Below, piece after piece: positions 32,602-41,388 of a DNA stretch of 64,000 nt. The DNA is taken from positions 62,001 through 126,000 of the forward strand of contig NZ_FNAM01000008.1 in the NCBI RefSeq assembly GCF_900101845.1, given 5' to 3'. The stretch comes from Sporomusa acidovorans (GTDB lineage Bacteria > Bacillota > Negativicutes > Sporomusales > Sporomusaceae). Position numbers and translations under genes: made by a program. The first letter of the stretch is position 1, and each line of letters starts with the position of its first letter. The notes below the pieces were generated by a model that made no database searches, was not told the origin of the DNA, and saw only the letters and a program-made list of their open reading frames with translations.

Positions 32602-32943
32602 ATGCATAACCCCGATTACGATTCCAGCAACTGCTTAGTAAAAATTATTCAGGATTGTGAAGCCATGTGTGAGCACATGACGGCCTACGTTGCCAAACAG
32701 CCGAATGTTGAAATGCGGGTAAGACAGCTGCGCTTGCTGCGGGACTGTGCTGATATCTGTGGCTTAACAGCCAAATATGTTGCCCGCTGCAGTGCCTTTG
32801 CCAAAGATATCGCCTGTTTATGCGCCCATATTTGTGAAGTATGCGGCGATGAGTGTGCGAAACATCCTGACCATGCCTCGCAGCATTGCGCGCACGTCTG
32901 CATGCACTGCGCCAAAGAATGCTATCGTTTCGCCATGGCCTAA
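32602..32943 (+). CDS. Four-helix-bundle copper-storage (Csp3-like) protein
   Basis: 113 residues, about 16 Cys arranged along helices: 'DCEAMCEHMTAYV', 'LLRDCADICGLTAKYVARCSAFAKDIACLCAHICEVCGDECAKHPDHASQHCAHVCMHCAKECYRFA'. This is the DUF326/Csp pattern, in which the Cys-lined core holds many Cu(I) ions. No signal peptide, so cytosolic. AAGGAGGTG before the ATG. Confidence 0.9.
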   Translation: MHNPDYDSSNCLVKIIQDCEAMCEHMTAYVAKQPNVEMRVRQLRLLRDCADICGLTAKYVARCSAFAKDIACLCAHICEVCGDECAKHPDHASQHCAHVCMHCAKECYRFAMA

Positions 32944-32950
32944 ACGCTTA

Positions 32951-33014
32951 CGCCAGCTGCCCGGCGACGAAAGTCGCCGGGCTTCAATTCGTCTGCCGCC
33001 AGCCCAAGCTGGCG
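32951..33014. terminator. Nested hairpin after the Csp gene
   Basis: CCCGGCGAC GAAA GTCGCCGGG (32960-32981) inside a wider CGCCAGCTG/CAGCCCAAGCTGGCG pairing; likely terminator though the T-run is weak. Confidence 0.6.
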
Positions 33015-33040
33015 CCCAATCGCCCCTCCCCTAATCCTAT

Positions 33041-33470
33041 TTACTTCACCATAAACGTTGCCGCTAACCCTTGTATCGTCATATTCTCCTGCACACTAGT
33101 ATGAGGTACAAGAACATACCGCCACGGTTTTCCACCCACCGCCAATTCATGGGCAGTGGCATGTTTACACCACTGTATAGCGGCAGCAGCTTTGTCCTGC
33201 ACATCCTGCGACGCTATTTCATTGGCCGCCTTGGTTTCCGCTAAGATTTTTTCAGTTTCCGTTTCGACAACGAAATCCGGCTCATAGGACTGATCGCTGC
33301 AATAGTGAATTTGCAATTGCCCTTTAGCTGGCTTGAACCTATTATATTCATGGAAAAAGATAACATTCCTTTTCATAGTCTAATACTGCCCGCGCTGCTG
33401 CTAGGCTCAAAACAACTTCATTTACCCGACAAAATTGTCTCCAGTGAATATCTTACCATCGAAGGTAAAA
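33041..33470 (-). pseudogene. C-terminal fragment of type III restriction (Res) helicase-nuclease
   Basis: The last 111 codons read like the end of DEAD-box/type III Res subunits ('[63 protein letters not shown]'), including the PD...E.K endonuclease core. Just upstream, in other frames, '[23 protein letters not shown]' and '[23 protein letters not shown]' seem to belong to the same ancestor. Most of the gene is missing and at least one frameshift is present. Confidence 0.6.
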
Positions 33471-33521
33471 AGATTTCGACAAGTTTAAACTGGGCCATAT
33501 GGGCCTCTGAACTAAAAAAAC

Positions 33522-33541
33522 GTTGTTGTACGGTTGTTGTA
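33522..33541. repeat. 20-bp direct repeat, first copy
   Basis: GTTGTTGTACGGTTGTTGTA, identical to 33833-33852; the pair flanks the tRNA-Arg fragment. Confidence 0.85.
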
Positions 33542-33693
33542 AAACTGCTATGAAAACGAAAAAAAGAGCTTTACGAAAACCTCGTAAAACCCTTGAAATA
33601 TTAGATGATGTTCCGCACTATCGCTTGGAACTAAGCGATTCGCACCAATCAGACTTCGCCTTTCGGCTCGTCTTCTTGGGCTCTCTGCTTATT

Positions 33694-33743
33694 TGGCGAC
33701 CCCGGCAGGATTCGAACCCCCGGCCTTTTGATTCGTAGTCAAA
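33694..33743 (-). tRNA. tRNA-Arg(ACG) 3' fragment, probable attachment site
   Basis: Minus strand TTTGACTACGAATCAAAAGG, then the T-arm with GGTTCGAATCC and the acceptor end ...GGGGTCGCCA: anticodon arm, T arm and CCA end of a tRNA-Arg(ACG). The matching 5' half is absent (upstream sequence does not pair). Typical of the attR left by a tyrosine integrase using a tRNA 3' end. Confidence 0.75.
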
Positions 33744-33832
33744 TTTCGCCATTACTTTTCGTTTTCAAAATGTCATGAATGCTTGATAATGCTGGAATTT
33801 CATCACAGACCGTCACAGAACTTTTTCGCCGG

Positions 33833-33852
33833 GTTGTTGTACGGTTGTTGTA
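33833..33852. repeat. 20-bp direct repeat, second copy
   Basis: Exact repeat of 33522-33541. Between it and the first defence gene (33853-34090) are a hairpin GGTGAGC...GCTCACC and a terminator; no gene. Confidence 0.85.
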
Positions 33853-33996
33853 GTACAGTAACGACTGAGTGATGGTGAGCTTACGTTTCACGCTCCATTT
33901 TTGGAGCCGCTCACCAGACGCTTAGTTAGTATAACTCAATCCGGACAACTTTGCAAGTGTCTTCTGACAAAAAACATTCTGGAAGGTCTACCATTT

Positions 33997-34026
33997 ACCA
34001 CCACCGTGCTGTGGTGGTCTTTTTTT
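33997..34026 (+). terminator. Terminator ACCACCAC/GTGGTGGT
   Basis: Stem with CGTGCT loop and a run of seven T on the plus strand; no plus-strand gene is seen before it. Confidence 0.75.
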
Positions 34027-34090
34027 GCTATTGAGTTATCCAGGTCCTTTATAGGTGCTAACATTAATCAATGACAACTAAATAAATATC

Positions 34091-34795
34091 TCATAACATA
34101 ACTAATCGCCCTATTGCGAGCTGTGATAATGCCATTCGACACAATTCTGGCGAGTCAAAGGAATCGCCCGTCTTCCAACACAAATTAATACCACGGTCCC
34201 TAATTAAATAATCAATGTACCATCCATCCTGAATTGGTTGCTCAAGGACTAACCACAGGTTAGGATTCTGGACAACATGGGAATAACGATAACGATAACG
34301 ATACTCGTATAACTGAGAAATTCCCTTGCGCATCTGATTAACGAAGTTTTGTTGATTAAAAGTTTTCATTTCAAAAAAATAATTTCCTTCAGGTAATTGA
34401 GCTGCTAAATCAATGTACTTGCTACACTTAGGGACTGCTCCTCTTAATCTAATTAACCCCACCATTTGCTTTACAAGAAGTTGGTGGTTTCGCACAGTCC
34501 GTTCCCTTAAGTCCCGACTAACTTCATATGTAATGTTGCCATTATTCTCTGAGAAGTTCCCCATCCAGACATCTTCAAGTTCATTAAGCAAAGGCTGTCT
34601 ATCATTAATTTGGCCAGCGTCTTCCTGTAGAAAAACTGCTTGACCCTCGAAAGCAGGCTGCCATAATGCAACGAAGGCACCATTGTGTTGCATTATTAAC
34701 CTGAGCTCCGTGAGCCAAGTAATTATTGTTGCGCATCTTCGATATGCCAAAGACTCTCCAATACCATTACCGTTACGAATTATGAGGTTGATCAA
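34091..34795 (-). CDS. Predicted PD-(D/E)XK nuclease, C-terminal part
   Basis: 234 codons from a TTG at 34795. Residues 1-30 (LINLIIRNGNGIGESLAYRRCATIITWLTEL) look like the end of a winged-helix region. The C-terminal half has D129 ('SKYIDLAAQ'), E142-M-K144 ('YFFEMKTF') and the following 'QMRKGISQLYEYRYRY', the D...ExK...QLYEY pattern of restriction-like nucleases. TTGA overlap with the preceding small gene suggests translational coupling or one gene split by a frameshift. Part of the defence island. Confidence 0.65.
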   Translation of the reverse strand: MINLIIRNGNGIGESLAYRRCATIITWLTELRLIMQHNGAFVALWQPAFEGQAVFLQEDAGQINDRQPLLNELEDVWMGNFSENNGNITYEVSRDLRERTVRNHQLLVKQMVGLIRLRGAVPKCSKYIDLAAQLPEGNYFFEMKTFNQQNFVNQMRKGISQLYEYRYRYRYSHVVQNPNLWLVLEQPIQDGWYIDYLIRDRGINLCWKTGDSFDSPELCRMALSQLAIGRLVML

Positions 34796-35133
34796 TCCCT
34801 CTCTTGTAACACCTGGGCATCGTACGATTCCCCAAAAATCATCTTTATCGGTGGATTACGTAAAATGAGCTCTGCTAATAATACTTCTCTCTGTTCCGGT
34901 GAAAGACTAATAAACTCTTGACCCAAAGGGGTAACCATCGAATGATTTGTATTATGAGGCGTAATTAAGCCTATTTGTTCAGCAGCCAATCTATAGTAAC
35001 GACCTTGTCGCTCTCCTTTACCAATGGCTTGTGCTATTTGTTGATACGTCTTTGCGCCATTAGCAACAGCGAACACTGCAGTTATAACATCCCGAAGAGA
35101 ATTTGCCTGGGGAATCTCTCGTGATTCCAGCAT
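34792..35133 (-). CDS. Winged-helix protein coupled to the nuclease
   Basis: 113 residues: 'SLRDVITAVFAVANGAKTYQQIAQAIGKGERQGRYYRLAAEQIGLITPHNTNHSMVTPLGQEFISLSPEQREVLLAELIL' is a winged-helix unit as found at the N-terminus of several restriction-type proteins. The next gene begins within its stop and supplies what looks like the second winged helix, so an ancestral single protein is likely. Weak ribosome site (GAGGGATTC). Confidence 0.6.
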   Translation of the reverse strand: MLESREIPQANSLRDVITAVFAVANGAKTYQQIAQAIGKGERQGRYYRLAAEQIGLITPHNTNHSMVTPLGQEFISLSPEQREVLLAELILRNPPIKMIFGESYDAQVLQERD

Positions 35134-35172
35134 ATGAATCCCTCATTTATTAATAATCAAATTGACCCTTTT

Positions 35173-35790
35173 TTAAGACGGTACTATCCCAGGCATTAAG
35201 AACATGTAATCTAACATGTCCATTTTATACATTTCTAGTAACAATCTTATAGGAAACTCTCCATAATAATCGAAACTATCACTTTTAAAAACCAAATCAG
35301 TTCCTTTAATGTAAATTTCGTAGTCGTCGGGAAGATTAACTTTTAAATATTTAATCATCAAATTAACATCTATTTCTGTATTTACTTTTTTTGCAACTAA
35401 TAAAGCAAGTTCTTCCGGTTCAATGGAATCCCCTCGAATATACCCTGTTGTAAGACGTATACCTGGAATCTCTGTATCATCCAGCCTAACCGGTAAAATA
35501 TATTCCTGGTTTTGCTGAAAGGCTCGCGTTTGGGCACTCTCTCTTTCGTGGCTAGTCCATAACTTCTCTTTATAATATTTTGAAATAAATATCACGCAAT
35601 ATTGGGATCTTTTTTGATAGATTTCATCCAGGTGCACATAAAGATTCTTTCCCCAAAGTTCTACTTGTTCATATTTATCATAAAAAACCCGAATACCAAG
35701 CGCATATAACATATCTGCAACCTTACCTACATATTCTCTGTCTTCTCCAGCAAAAGATAGCACTACGTCATAATCATACTTGTATTCCAC
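35173..35790 (-). CDS. TIR-domain protein
   Basis: 205 residues. N-terminal TIR fold (about 5-125): 'YDVVLSFAGEDREYVGKVADMLYALGIRVFYDKYE', 'YCVIFISKYYKEKLWTSHERESAQTRAF', with the putative catalytic Glu (82 or 84) of NAD-cleaving TIRs, and 'ILPVRLDDTEIPGI'. The C-terminal 70 residues are unassigned. Bacterial TIR proteins in defence islands deplete NAD or make signalling nucleotides on infection. Ribosome site GGAGAGAAAC. Lies between the nuclease pair and the restriction enzyme. Confidence 0.85.
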   Translation of the reverse strand: MEYKYDYDVVLSFAGEDREYVGKVADMLYALGIRVFYDKYEQVELWGKNLYVHLDEIYQKRSQYCVIFISKYYKEKLWTSHERESAQTRAFQQNQEYILPVRLDDTEIPGIRLTTGYIRGDSIEPEELALLVAKKVNTEIDVNLMIKYLKVNLPDDYEIYIKGTDLVFKSDSFDYYGEFPIRLLLEMYKMDMLDYMFLMPGIVPS

Positions 35791-35887
35791 GAGTCGTTTC
35801 TCTCCTTAAAAATCGCAAATATTCAGTTTGGTTTCGTTACATTTATAAAGCAATTCAAGTGATTGTGGTGCTCTCCGTACCTAGTGC

Positions 35888-37615
35888 TTAACGCTGAAAC
35901 TGCTGCACATTGCGGTCTACATATTGCGCTATAAAACGTTTCCATTCCGGTGCAGCGGCATTACTTTCGGCTCGGCATCGAACAAGCAAATCAAAAAGCC
36001 TTGCCGGCTCCAACCGTCCTTGAAGTCGGAACGCCTGAGCAAAGAGATTCGTAAACTGCTCCAATGTCAGTGGGACAATCCTCAGGGCAAGCGAAGAGTC
36101 ATCATTACGATACCAGACACCAATCCGGAAAGTTTCCGCAGTATTGGTATCAATGTTATTAGCTAGAAACAAACCATAGACTTCTTTGTCAGGGTAGCGA
36201 TCAACATATTGAGCAACATGACGACGTACCGGCTCCCCCTCAGCAGCTTCTTGCCGTGAAGATGCGGTAAGGGTCACCTCAACCACAAGGACAAAGTCCT
36301 CAAACTCAAATATCATATCCGGACCATTACCTGGTGCCGTAAACCTTGGCCTAAAATCAACATCAATGTCAAAACGCCTTGCCTCCCATGGCATATTGAC
36401 AAGACTATCAATAGCCAGAAAGGCTCTCCACAGTACCCATTCCAAATAAGCCGGTGCTTCACCATTTGGAATCATATTGCTTGTACGCGGATTTTGCAAG
36501 GCCTGCAGATAGCGATGAATTTCTTCCCATTGCTCCACCTGTTGTTCTGCATAAAGGAGTTCACGCCGCTCAAAAATTTGCTGCTCCATATTATGGCGTA
36601 ATTGATTAATCTCAGCTACCTCAAGTTCTGCAAGATTAGCTGGTAAAGGCACTTCTATTTGAAATTCACGCCGCAAGGTTTCAGCTAACTCCAATACAGC
36701 AGCTGCCGCTTCTGTCAGATTGTCTGTCGGCAATAAACCACCTTGCCAGAAACGGGGCATATATTCCCGTGACGGCAGCGTTTCAAATGGCGAAGCCATA
36801 ATCTGGCGTACCAGCGTACGTCGATGCTCTGCCAGGGTAATGCCATTGCCGCTTTCAACAAATAAGCCCGTCAATTTTAAGTAACGGAAATTTGTGCCTG
36901 CGTAATCATTTAATGTTTGGGCATTCTGAGAAGGTAATCGCGCTGCAGCCTCTTCACGTACTGCATTCCGAAAACGCCGGCGCTCTACTCCATTTAACTC
37001 AGCTTCTTCTAATCGATACTGCTCTATAATATCAGCAGCAATATTCACATGAGCTTCCTGGCCTATCACTTGGACGATACTTGCCATTTCATTCTTAGAA
37101 ATTCGCATGACTAAATTTCGGCGTTCCAATTCCAGCAGTAAAGCCAGAACAATCCGCAACGGATTAAAAGCTTCGATTTCGATGAACTGTTCCAAATCTG
37201 ACGGTATTTGCTGCACTATTAATGTACGTAAAAAACATTCTTGTTCACTGGGCAAATTTTGAGCTTCCAGAAGACGTCTGCCGCTTTCGGTGATGCGATA
37301 GGGTTCAGTATTAATACCCACCCGACGCAATAATCTCTCATCCGGTGTAATAAAACCCAACTGTGTTAAACAGGCCCGCCATTTTCTCCCCATATCGCTA
37401 ACATCAGCATCAGGATTATCCTCCAGTCGTTGCATAGAAAGTACTTGTGCATCCGCTAATACCCGCGCAAAACGATTTTCATTTTCGGTTCCTTTTAGAT
37501 GATAAAGGCCGGCAGCAGCAAGCGCCCGCAACGCATATTTGATTCTATACGCCGATCGCACTGTTGTATTTCCTACATACCAGGCTTTAGTCAACATGGG
37601 AAGATTCTCAAGCAT
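35888..37615 (-). CDS. AlwI-family type II restriction endonuclease
   Basis: 575 residues. The C-terminal nuclease core is 'PGNGPDMIFEFEDFVLVVEVTLTAS': PD at 432-433 and E-V-T at 446-448, the ExT variant typical of AlwI-like type IIS enzymes. The N-terminal 300 residues hold winged-helix-like DNA-binding segments. Its start lies 2 bases behind the stop of the double methyltransferase, so they form one operon. Enzymes of this family cut outside short asymmetric sites (AlwI: GGATC), which fits the two-domain methylase. Specificity here is unknown. Confidence 0.85.
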   Translation of the reverse strand: MLENLPMLTKAWYVGNTTVRSAYRIKYALRALAAAGLYHLKGTENENRFARVLADAQVLSMQRLEDNPDADVSDMGRKWRACLTQLGFITPDERLLRRVGINTEPYRITESGRRLLEAQNLPSEQECFLRTLIVQQIPSDLEQFIEIEAFNPLRIVLALLLELERRNLVMRISKNEMASIVQVIGQEAHVNIAADIIEQYRLEEAELNGVERRRFRNAVREEAAARLPSQNAQTLNDYAGTNFRYLKLTGLFVESGNGITLAEHRRTLVRQIMASPFETLPSREYMPRFWQGGLLPTDNLTEAAAAVLELAETLRREFQIEVPLPANLAELEVAEINQLRHNMEQQIFERRELLYAEQQVEQWEEIHRYLQALQNPRTSNMIPNGEAPAYLEWVLWRAFLAIDSLVNMPWEARRFDIDVDFRPRFTAPGNGPDMIFEFEDFVLVVEVTLTASSRQEAAEGEPVRRHVAQYVDRYPDKEVYGLFLANNIDTNTAETFRIGVWYRNDDSSLALRIVPLTLEQFTNLFAQAFRLQGRLEPARLFDLLVRCRAESNAAAPEWKRFIAQYVDRNVQQFQR

Positions 37616-37617
37616 AG

Positions 37618-39510
37618 TTAATACCCCACAAATAAATATTCTTGTACTTTATTGTGATTGTCGCTCACTTTATGCCCTTGATTGCCAAAAGAGTACCGAT
37701 AATCTACCGCGACCACTTCCACATTTGCTTTATATCTGGCCATTAAACCGAGAATTTGCTCCTGGGTTGGCAATGAATTAGAAGAGTAAGACACAATGAG
37801 AATACTCTTACGATGTCGCCTAAACAAAGTATTAAAAGCATCATAAGCAGAGCCTGCTGTAGAAAAAGGAGTAGGGTAGCTTTTAAATTTTTTGGTCTTT
37901 GTGTTGTCCTGCAACACCACCCCTTGCCAATCCCTTGCCAATCCTTCTACAAAGTGATACCGGCGTACATACTCATTGTCCGAAAGTGGACTATAGTAAG
38001 GCGGATCAATATAGACTAAATCTGCATGCCGCCTCAGTTCCATGGCATCTCCATGAAAAGCCTGATTGGTTTTACCATTGTCAAATACAGCTTCATTAAT
38101 GGCCTGAATGGCTTCCAAGAACTGTTCTTTCAAGGTCAACTTTAGATCCTTTCTTCCATCGTCATAACGAAATCCCGTATACGTAAAAATACCGCGTGGA
38201 CGTTTTTTAATACAAGCACGAACCAAAGCCGCCATTGCCAAATCTCTTTTTATGGGCTCTTTCATTCTTTTAATATTGGCCCTTACCTGATCCAAAAACA
38301 AATTATCCTCATCAATAAAATATAAGTCCTTAAATGTAGATGCAACAAAATTATCATGTGTCCCGGTATCGCTAGTTAACATTTCAATATCGTTTTCTTT
38401 AAGCGTAACCTGATTGTTCTGAACAACTGCCCGGGATAAACAAGCCGAAAATGTCATGTAATCATTAGAAAGCACTTGCTTTCCTTGCGTCTTAAACATA
38501 TAGCTTACCACACTGCTGCCAGCAAACAAATCAAGGACACTGTCAAACTTAAATTCGGAAGCTACACTCCAAATGCGATTAATCAGGTTTTGCTTGCTTC
38601 CCATATACCGAGTGGCCGGGAACAAATTCATTTGCTCAGACATAACTACCGGCTGCCCAATAGCAAACAACCTGGGGGTCGGTTCAACACTTACAATAAC
38701 GTCTTCGCCATTTCTTTTTTTAGCATCACAACTGATATATCGACGCGTATTGAATACTTCAACCTTATATTCAGCAAATAGCTCATGCACTAGCGAGTGA
38801 TTGGAGTTAGTTAATAAGACATGACAACCCAGATCTTTTAAACGTACTATTTCCTCCGCCAATTCCCGGTGGTCATCTTCATAAAATTGCTCTTTTGTGT
38901 AGCGTTTAAAATCTGCATATTTTGATACGGGTAAATACGGCGGATCCAAAAACACAAAATCTCCTGCTTCAGCCGTTTCACGCAGTACCTGCTTGTAATC
39001 GCCGCATACTATGCGTACCTGGGCAAGTCTTTCACTAACAGCGCGTAAATTATCTTCATCACATATGGTTGGCTTTTTATAATGGCCAAAAGGCACATTA
39101 AACTCACCTTTGCGGTTAACGCGATATAATCCATTGTAACAAGTCCGATTTAAATAAATTGTTCGCGCGGCTCTTTCTGTCAAAGACAACTCTTCTCGCT
39201 TAACACTACGCAACTGATAGTAAAAGTCCTTATCATTAGGCATTGTGCGAAGATTGTCTATTACCCGCTCAACGTCTGTCGCAACCGTTTTATATAATTC
39301 AATAAGTTCTGGATTAGCATCGGCAATAACCGCAGATGTAGGCATTAAAGCAAAAAAGAAAGCTCCTCCACCAAAAAATGGCTCTATGTACTTACCATAC
39401 TTCTTCGGTGCCCGAGCTAATAGCAAGTCACTAAGTTGCTGTTTTCCACCTGCCCATTTTAAGATTGGCTTTGGAAGTGCTCGTGCTGTTTTTATATCGG
39501 CCAGGAACAT
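37618..39510 (-). CDS. Fused double adenine DNA methyltransferase (M.FokI-like)
   Basis: 630 residues made of two Dam-class N6-adenine methylases. Domain 1 (1-275): 'PILKWAGGKQQL', SAM motif 'YIEPFFGGGAFFFAL' (41-55), catalytic DPPY 189-192. Domain 2 (295-630): 'RYMGSKQNLINRIW', 'VLDLFAGSSVVSYMF' (325-339), catalytic DPPY 502-505. Each domain should methylate one strand of an asymmetric site, protecting DNA against the adjacent AlwI-type enzyme. GGAGGTG before the ATG. The 290 bases upstream (39511-39802) show no gene. Confidence 0.92.
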   Translation of the reverse strand: MFLADIKTARALPKPILKWAGGKQQLSDLLLARAPKKYGKYIEPFFGGGAFFFALMPTSAVIADANPELIELYKTVATDVERVIDNLRTMPNDKDFYYQLRSVKREELSLTERAARTIYLNRTCYNGLYRVNRKGEFNVPFGHYKKPTICDEDNLRAVSERLAQVRIVCGDYKQVLRETAEAGDFVFLDPPYLPVSKYADFKRYTKEQFYEDDHRELAEEIVRLKDLGCHVLLTNSNHSLVHELFAEYKVEVFNTRRYISCDAKKRNGEDVIVSVEPTPRLFAIGQPVVMSEQMNLFPATRYMGSKQNLINRIWSVASEFKFDSVLDLFAGSSVVSYMFKTQGKQVLSNDYMTFSACLSRAVVQNNQVTLKENDIEMLTSDTGTHDNFVASTFKDLYFIDEDNLFLDQVRANIKRMKEPIKRDLAMAALVRACIKKRPRGIFTYTGFRYDDGRKDLKLTLKEQFLEAIQAINEAVFDNGKTNQAFHGDAMELRRHADLVYIDPPYYSPLSDNEYVRRYHFVEGLARDWQGVVLQDNTKTKKFKSYPTPFSTAGSAYDAFNTLFRRHRKSILIVSYSSNSLPTQEQILGLMARYKANVEVVAVDYRYSFGNQGHKVSDNHNKVQEYLFVGY

Positions 39511-39802
39511 ATGAACACCTCCCTCAAAATCTTCGCGTATACCAATGGTTTAGGAGTAAGTTCCAAGTTAGCGGGAAGCAGTTACTTTACATCCTTATCA
39601 ATCCTTGGCATTACACGTTTTATGCCCTAAACTAATGAAATCAGCTTCTTAGTCCAAATTGGCAAAATTAAATAATTGATTCGACAAAAATTAGTAAAAG
39701 ACCTGCAATTTTATTTTTCCCTTCAATACAAAGTTGACGTACTCACGAAGCTATGCATTTACAATTCGGAACACTTGTTCGTATTTAGTTTAACTTATTT
39801 AT

Positions 39803-40096
39803 TTACTTTTGAAAATAGTTAAATTCACATTCCTGCCTAAAAATATTTAAGAATACATTGGATACAGCAATAAAAAAACTGCCGGCATCACCGACAGCCT
39901 CCCTGCAGAAACTGAATAACCGGCCCCAAGACCAGCACAGTCCGCCGATCAGCACGGCCAACCAGAAGACCGACAGCAGCAAACTGTGGTCGGCGCAGTA
40001 CCGGATGCTCGGCCGGTCATCCCGGTCCAGCGCATTCCAGTAGCATACCCACAGTGCGGCCTCCACCCGCCAACGTCTCACCAGATAGTCCCACAT
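39803..40096 (-). CDS. Small membrane protein, unknown
   Basis: 97 residues, MWDYLVRRWRVEAALWVCYWN... with one clear membrane helix (SLLLSVFWLAVLIGGLCW). GGGAGGTG lies 9 bases before the ATG at 40096. Trp-rich; no family recognised. The C-terminal part runs into AT-rich DNA and may be non-native. Could equally be a chance frame. Confidence 0.35.
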   Translation of the reverse strand: MWDYLVRRWRVEAALWVCYWNALDRDDRPSIRYCADHSLLLSVFWLAVLIGGLCWSWGRLFSFCREAVGDAGSFFIAVSNVFLNIFRQECEFNYFQK

Positions 40097-40309
40097 ACCC
40101 CGCACACCTCCCGCTCATCGTCAGCGGCTCCCCGCCGCCGTCACTCTCCAAAAGAGCGCGGGAGTAATCGTCCTATTGTGCTAAAATTCCGGCGCGGCAC
40201 ACCGTGTCACCCGCAGGGGCGCAGCGAGAGCGGAGCAGGCGCAGCCTTGACCGGTGTGATACCATGAAAAGACCGGCGGCGGGGCGTTTCAGCGACTAGA
40301 CCTCGCTTT

Positions 40310-40510
40310 TTACTTTTCGGTTATTTCATCGGTCACAGCTTTTATAAGCAAAGTCCCGCTGTGTTCTTCGATAGCAATCTTATCACCACTCTGAAAGCCA
40401 AGATCCTGAAGCCATTTGCCCTGCAGCCGGATGAGCGGTCGCCGGTCTTTACCATTGAGATATGTATAATAGACAGTCAAAATACGTGAGGTTTCCCTTT
40501 CACTGGACAA
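40310..40510 (-). CDS. SymE-like protein (type I toxin fold)
   Basis: 66 residues: 'RILTVYYTYLNGKDRRPLIRLQGKWLQDLGFQSGDKIAIEEHSGTLLIKAV' matches the SymE_toxin pattern (LTV.Y...P.I.L.G.WL...GF..G..I.V....G.L.I). SymE of E. coli is an SOS-induced RNA-binding toxin of AbrB-like fold. TTG start with AGGGGG upstream. No antisense RNA promoter could be assigned. The stretch 40106-40309 has no gene. Confidence 0.7.
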   Translation of the reverse strand: MSSERETSRILTVYYTYLNGKDRRPLIRLQGKWLQDLGFQSGDKIAIEEHSGTLLIKAVTDEITEK

Positions 40511-41050
40511 TTATATACCCCCTATCGCAAGCTGCAGCAAGGCCCTTGATCATGGCAAGCACTTGCCGGACAGCTTTTTTATAGGGGGAAATTAAAAGCG
40601 CATGCGAGGTTTTTTATACCCTACACATGCGCTTTGCTTCGTCGTATGCTAAATCCCAATACCAACAAGCCAGGACATACCCAGCCTTCAACAGAAAAGC
40701 GGTCAATAAAATATGTAAACGAATGCTTGCCCTTCTGTTGACAGTGTATTAGGAATAGGCTTAGTCTCCTGCTGCATGAAGTCGCACAGCCTGCTCCTCT
40801 CCTGTCGGCATCTCTGTTACACGCAGTGCCTCGCTTGTGTTCAAGCGGGCGGCATTGTATAATAGAAATGTCGTCGTGGACAGCTTGACTGTTACGTGTA
40901 GGTGCTGATACCACCTGCGCGTGCCTCGGAAGTGTTCCACCACTTCCGGGTCACGGCGACTTTTTAATTTCCACCTATTTCTAATTATAGCTTATTTCAA
41001 ATGAATTGCAAGTAAACTAAAGCCGCGCAGGCAGGATTTTTTCCTGACCG
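40511..41050. other. Region without a supported gene
   Basis: Contains a hairpin AAAGCGCATG.../...CATGCGCTTT at 40595-40634 and, at about 40695-40740, a stretch resembling 28585-28640 ('AAAATATGTAAACGAATGCTTGCC'-like). Short minus-strand frames (e.g. 40761-40943) lack ribosome sites or recognisable domains. Confidence 0.4.
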
Positions 41051-41086
41051 GTTGCATATTTTTATTTCAATGGGTATAATATAAGA

Positions 41087-41210
41087 AAAGGACTGACGTG
41101 TTGCTAGCACGCCAGCCCCATAGGTTGTCTAACCGGAAACGGTTAGCCTCAGTTTTGATTATTTACGAAATAACCGCAGTCCTTGGCTAGGGGCGGTTAT
41201 TTTCGTTTTA
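41087..41210 (+). ncRNA. Antisense RNA antitoxin (RatA-like), copy 2
   Basis: TTGCAT (41052-41057), 17-base spacer, TATAAT (41075-41080); RNA nearly identical to copy 1 and ending in the GAAATAACCGC/GCGGTTATTT hairpin (41167-41203) that overlaps the toxin gene end. Confidence 0.65.
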
Positions 41211-41274
41211 TGATTAAAACAACAAGTGTTGCAAATGCGATCATCAGATACATTGCCTCAAATATTGTCATCAT
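41197..41274 (-). CDS. Type I toxin, holin-like (TxpA family), copy 2
   Basis: 25 residues, MMTIFEAMYLMIAFATLVVLIIKRK, strong GAAAGGGGGTGG ribosome site and a perfect TATAAT -10 (41330-41335, minus strand). Differs from copy 1 by a few substitutions and one extra residue, showing that both reading frames have been maintained. Confidence 0.78.
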   Translation of the reverse strand: MMTIFEAMYLMIAFATLVVLIIKRK

Positions 41275-41388
41275 ACCACCCCCTTTCAAAAAGGGTGTGG
41301 CCAACCGCTCCCTTGACAACCTTACGCTTATTATAGCATATTCTGCCAGAGAGAACAGGAAAATTTTAGCTTTAATCAGGGTCACTGC

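Noticed and set aside
40621-40943. Minus-strand frames MVSAPTRNSQ... and MVEHFRGTRR... as genes
   Set aside because: No domain recognised, no convincing ribosome site, overlapping each other.
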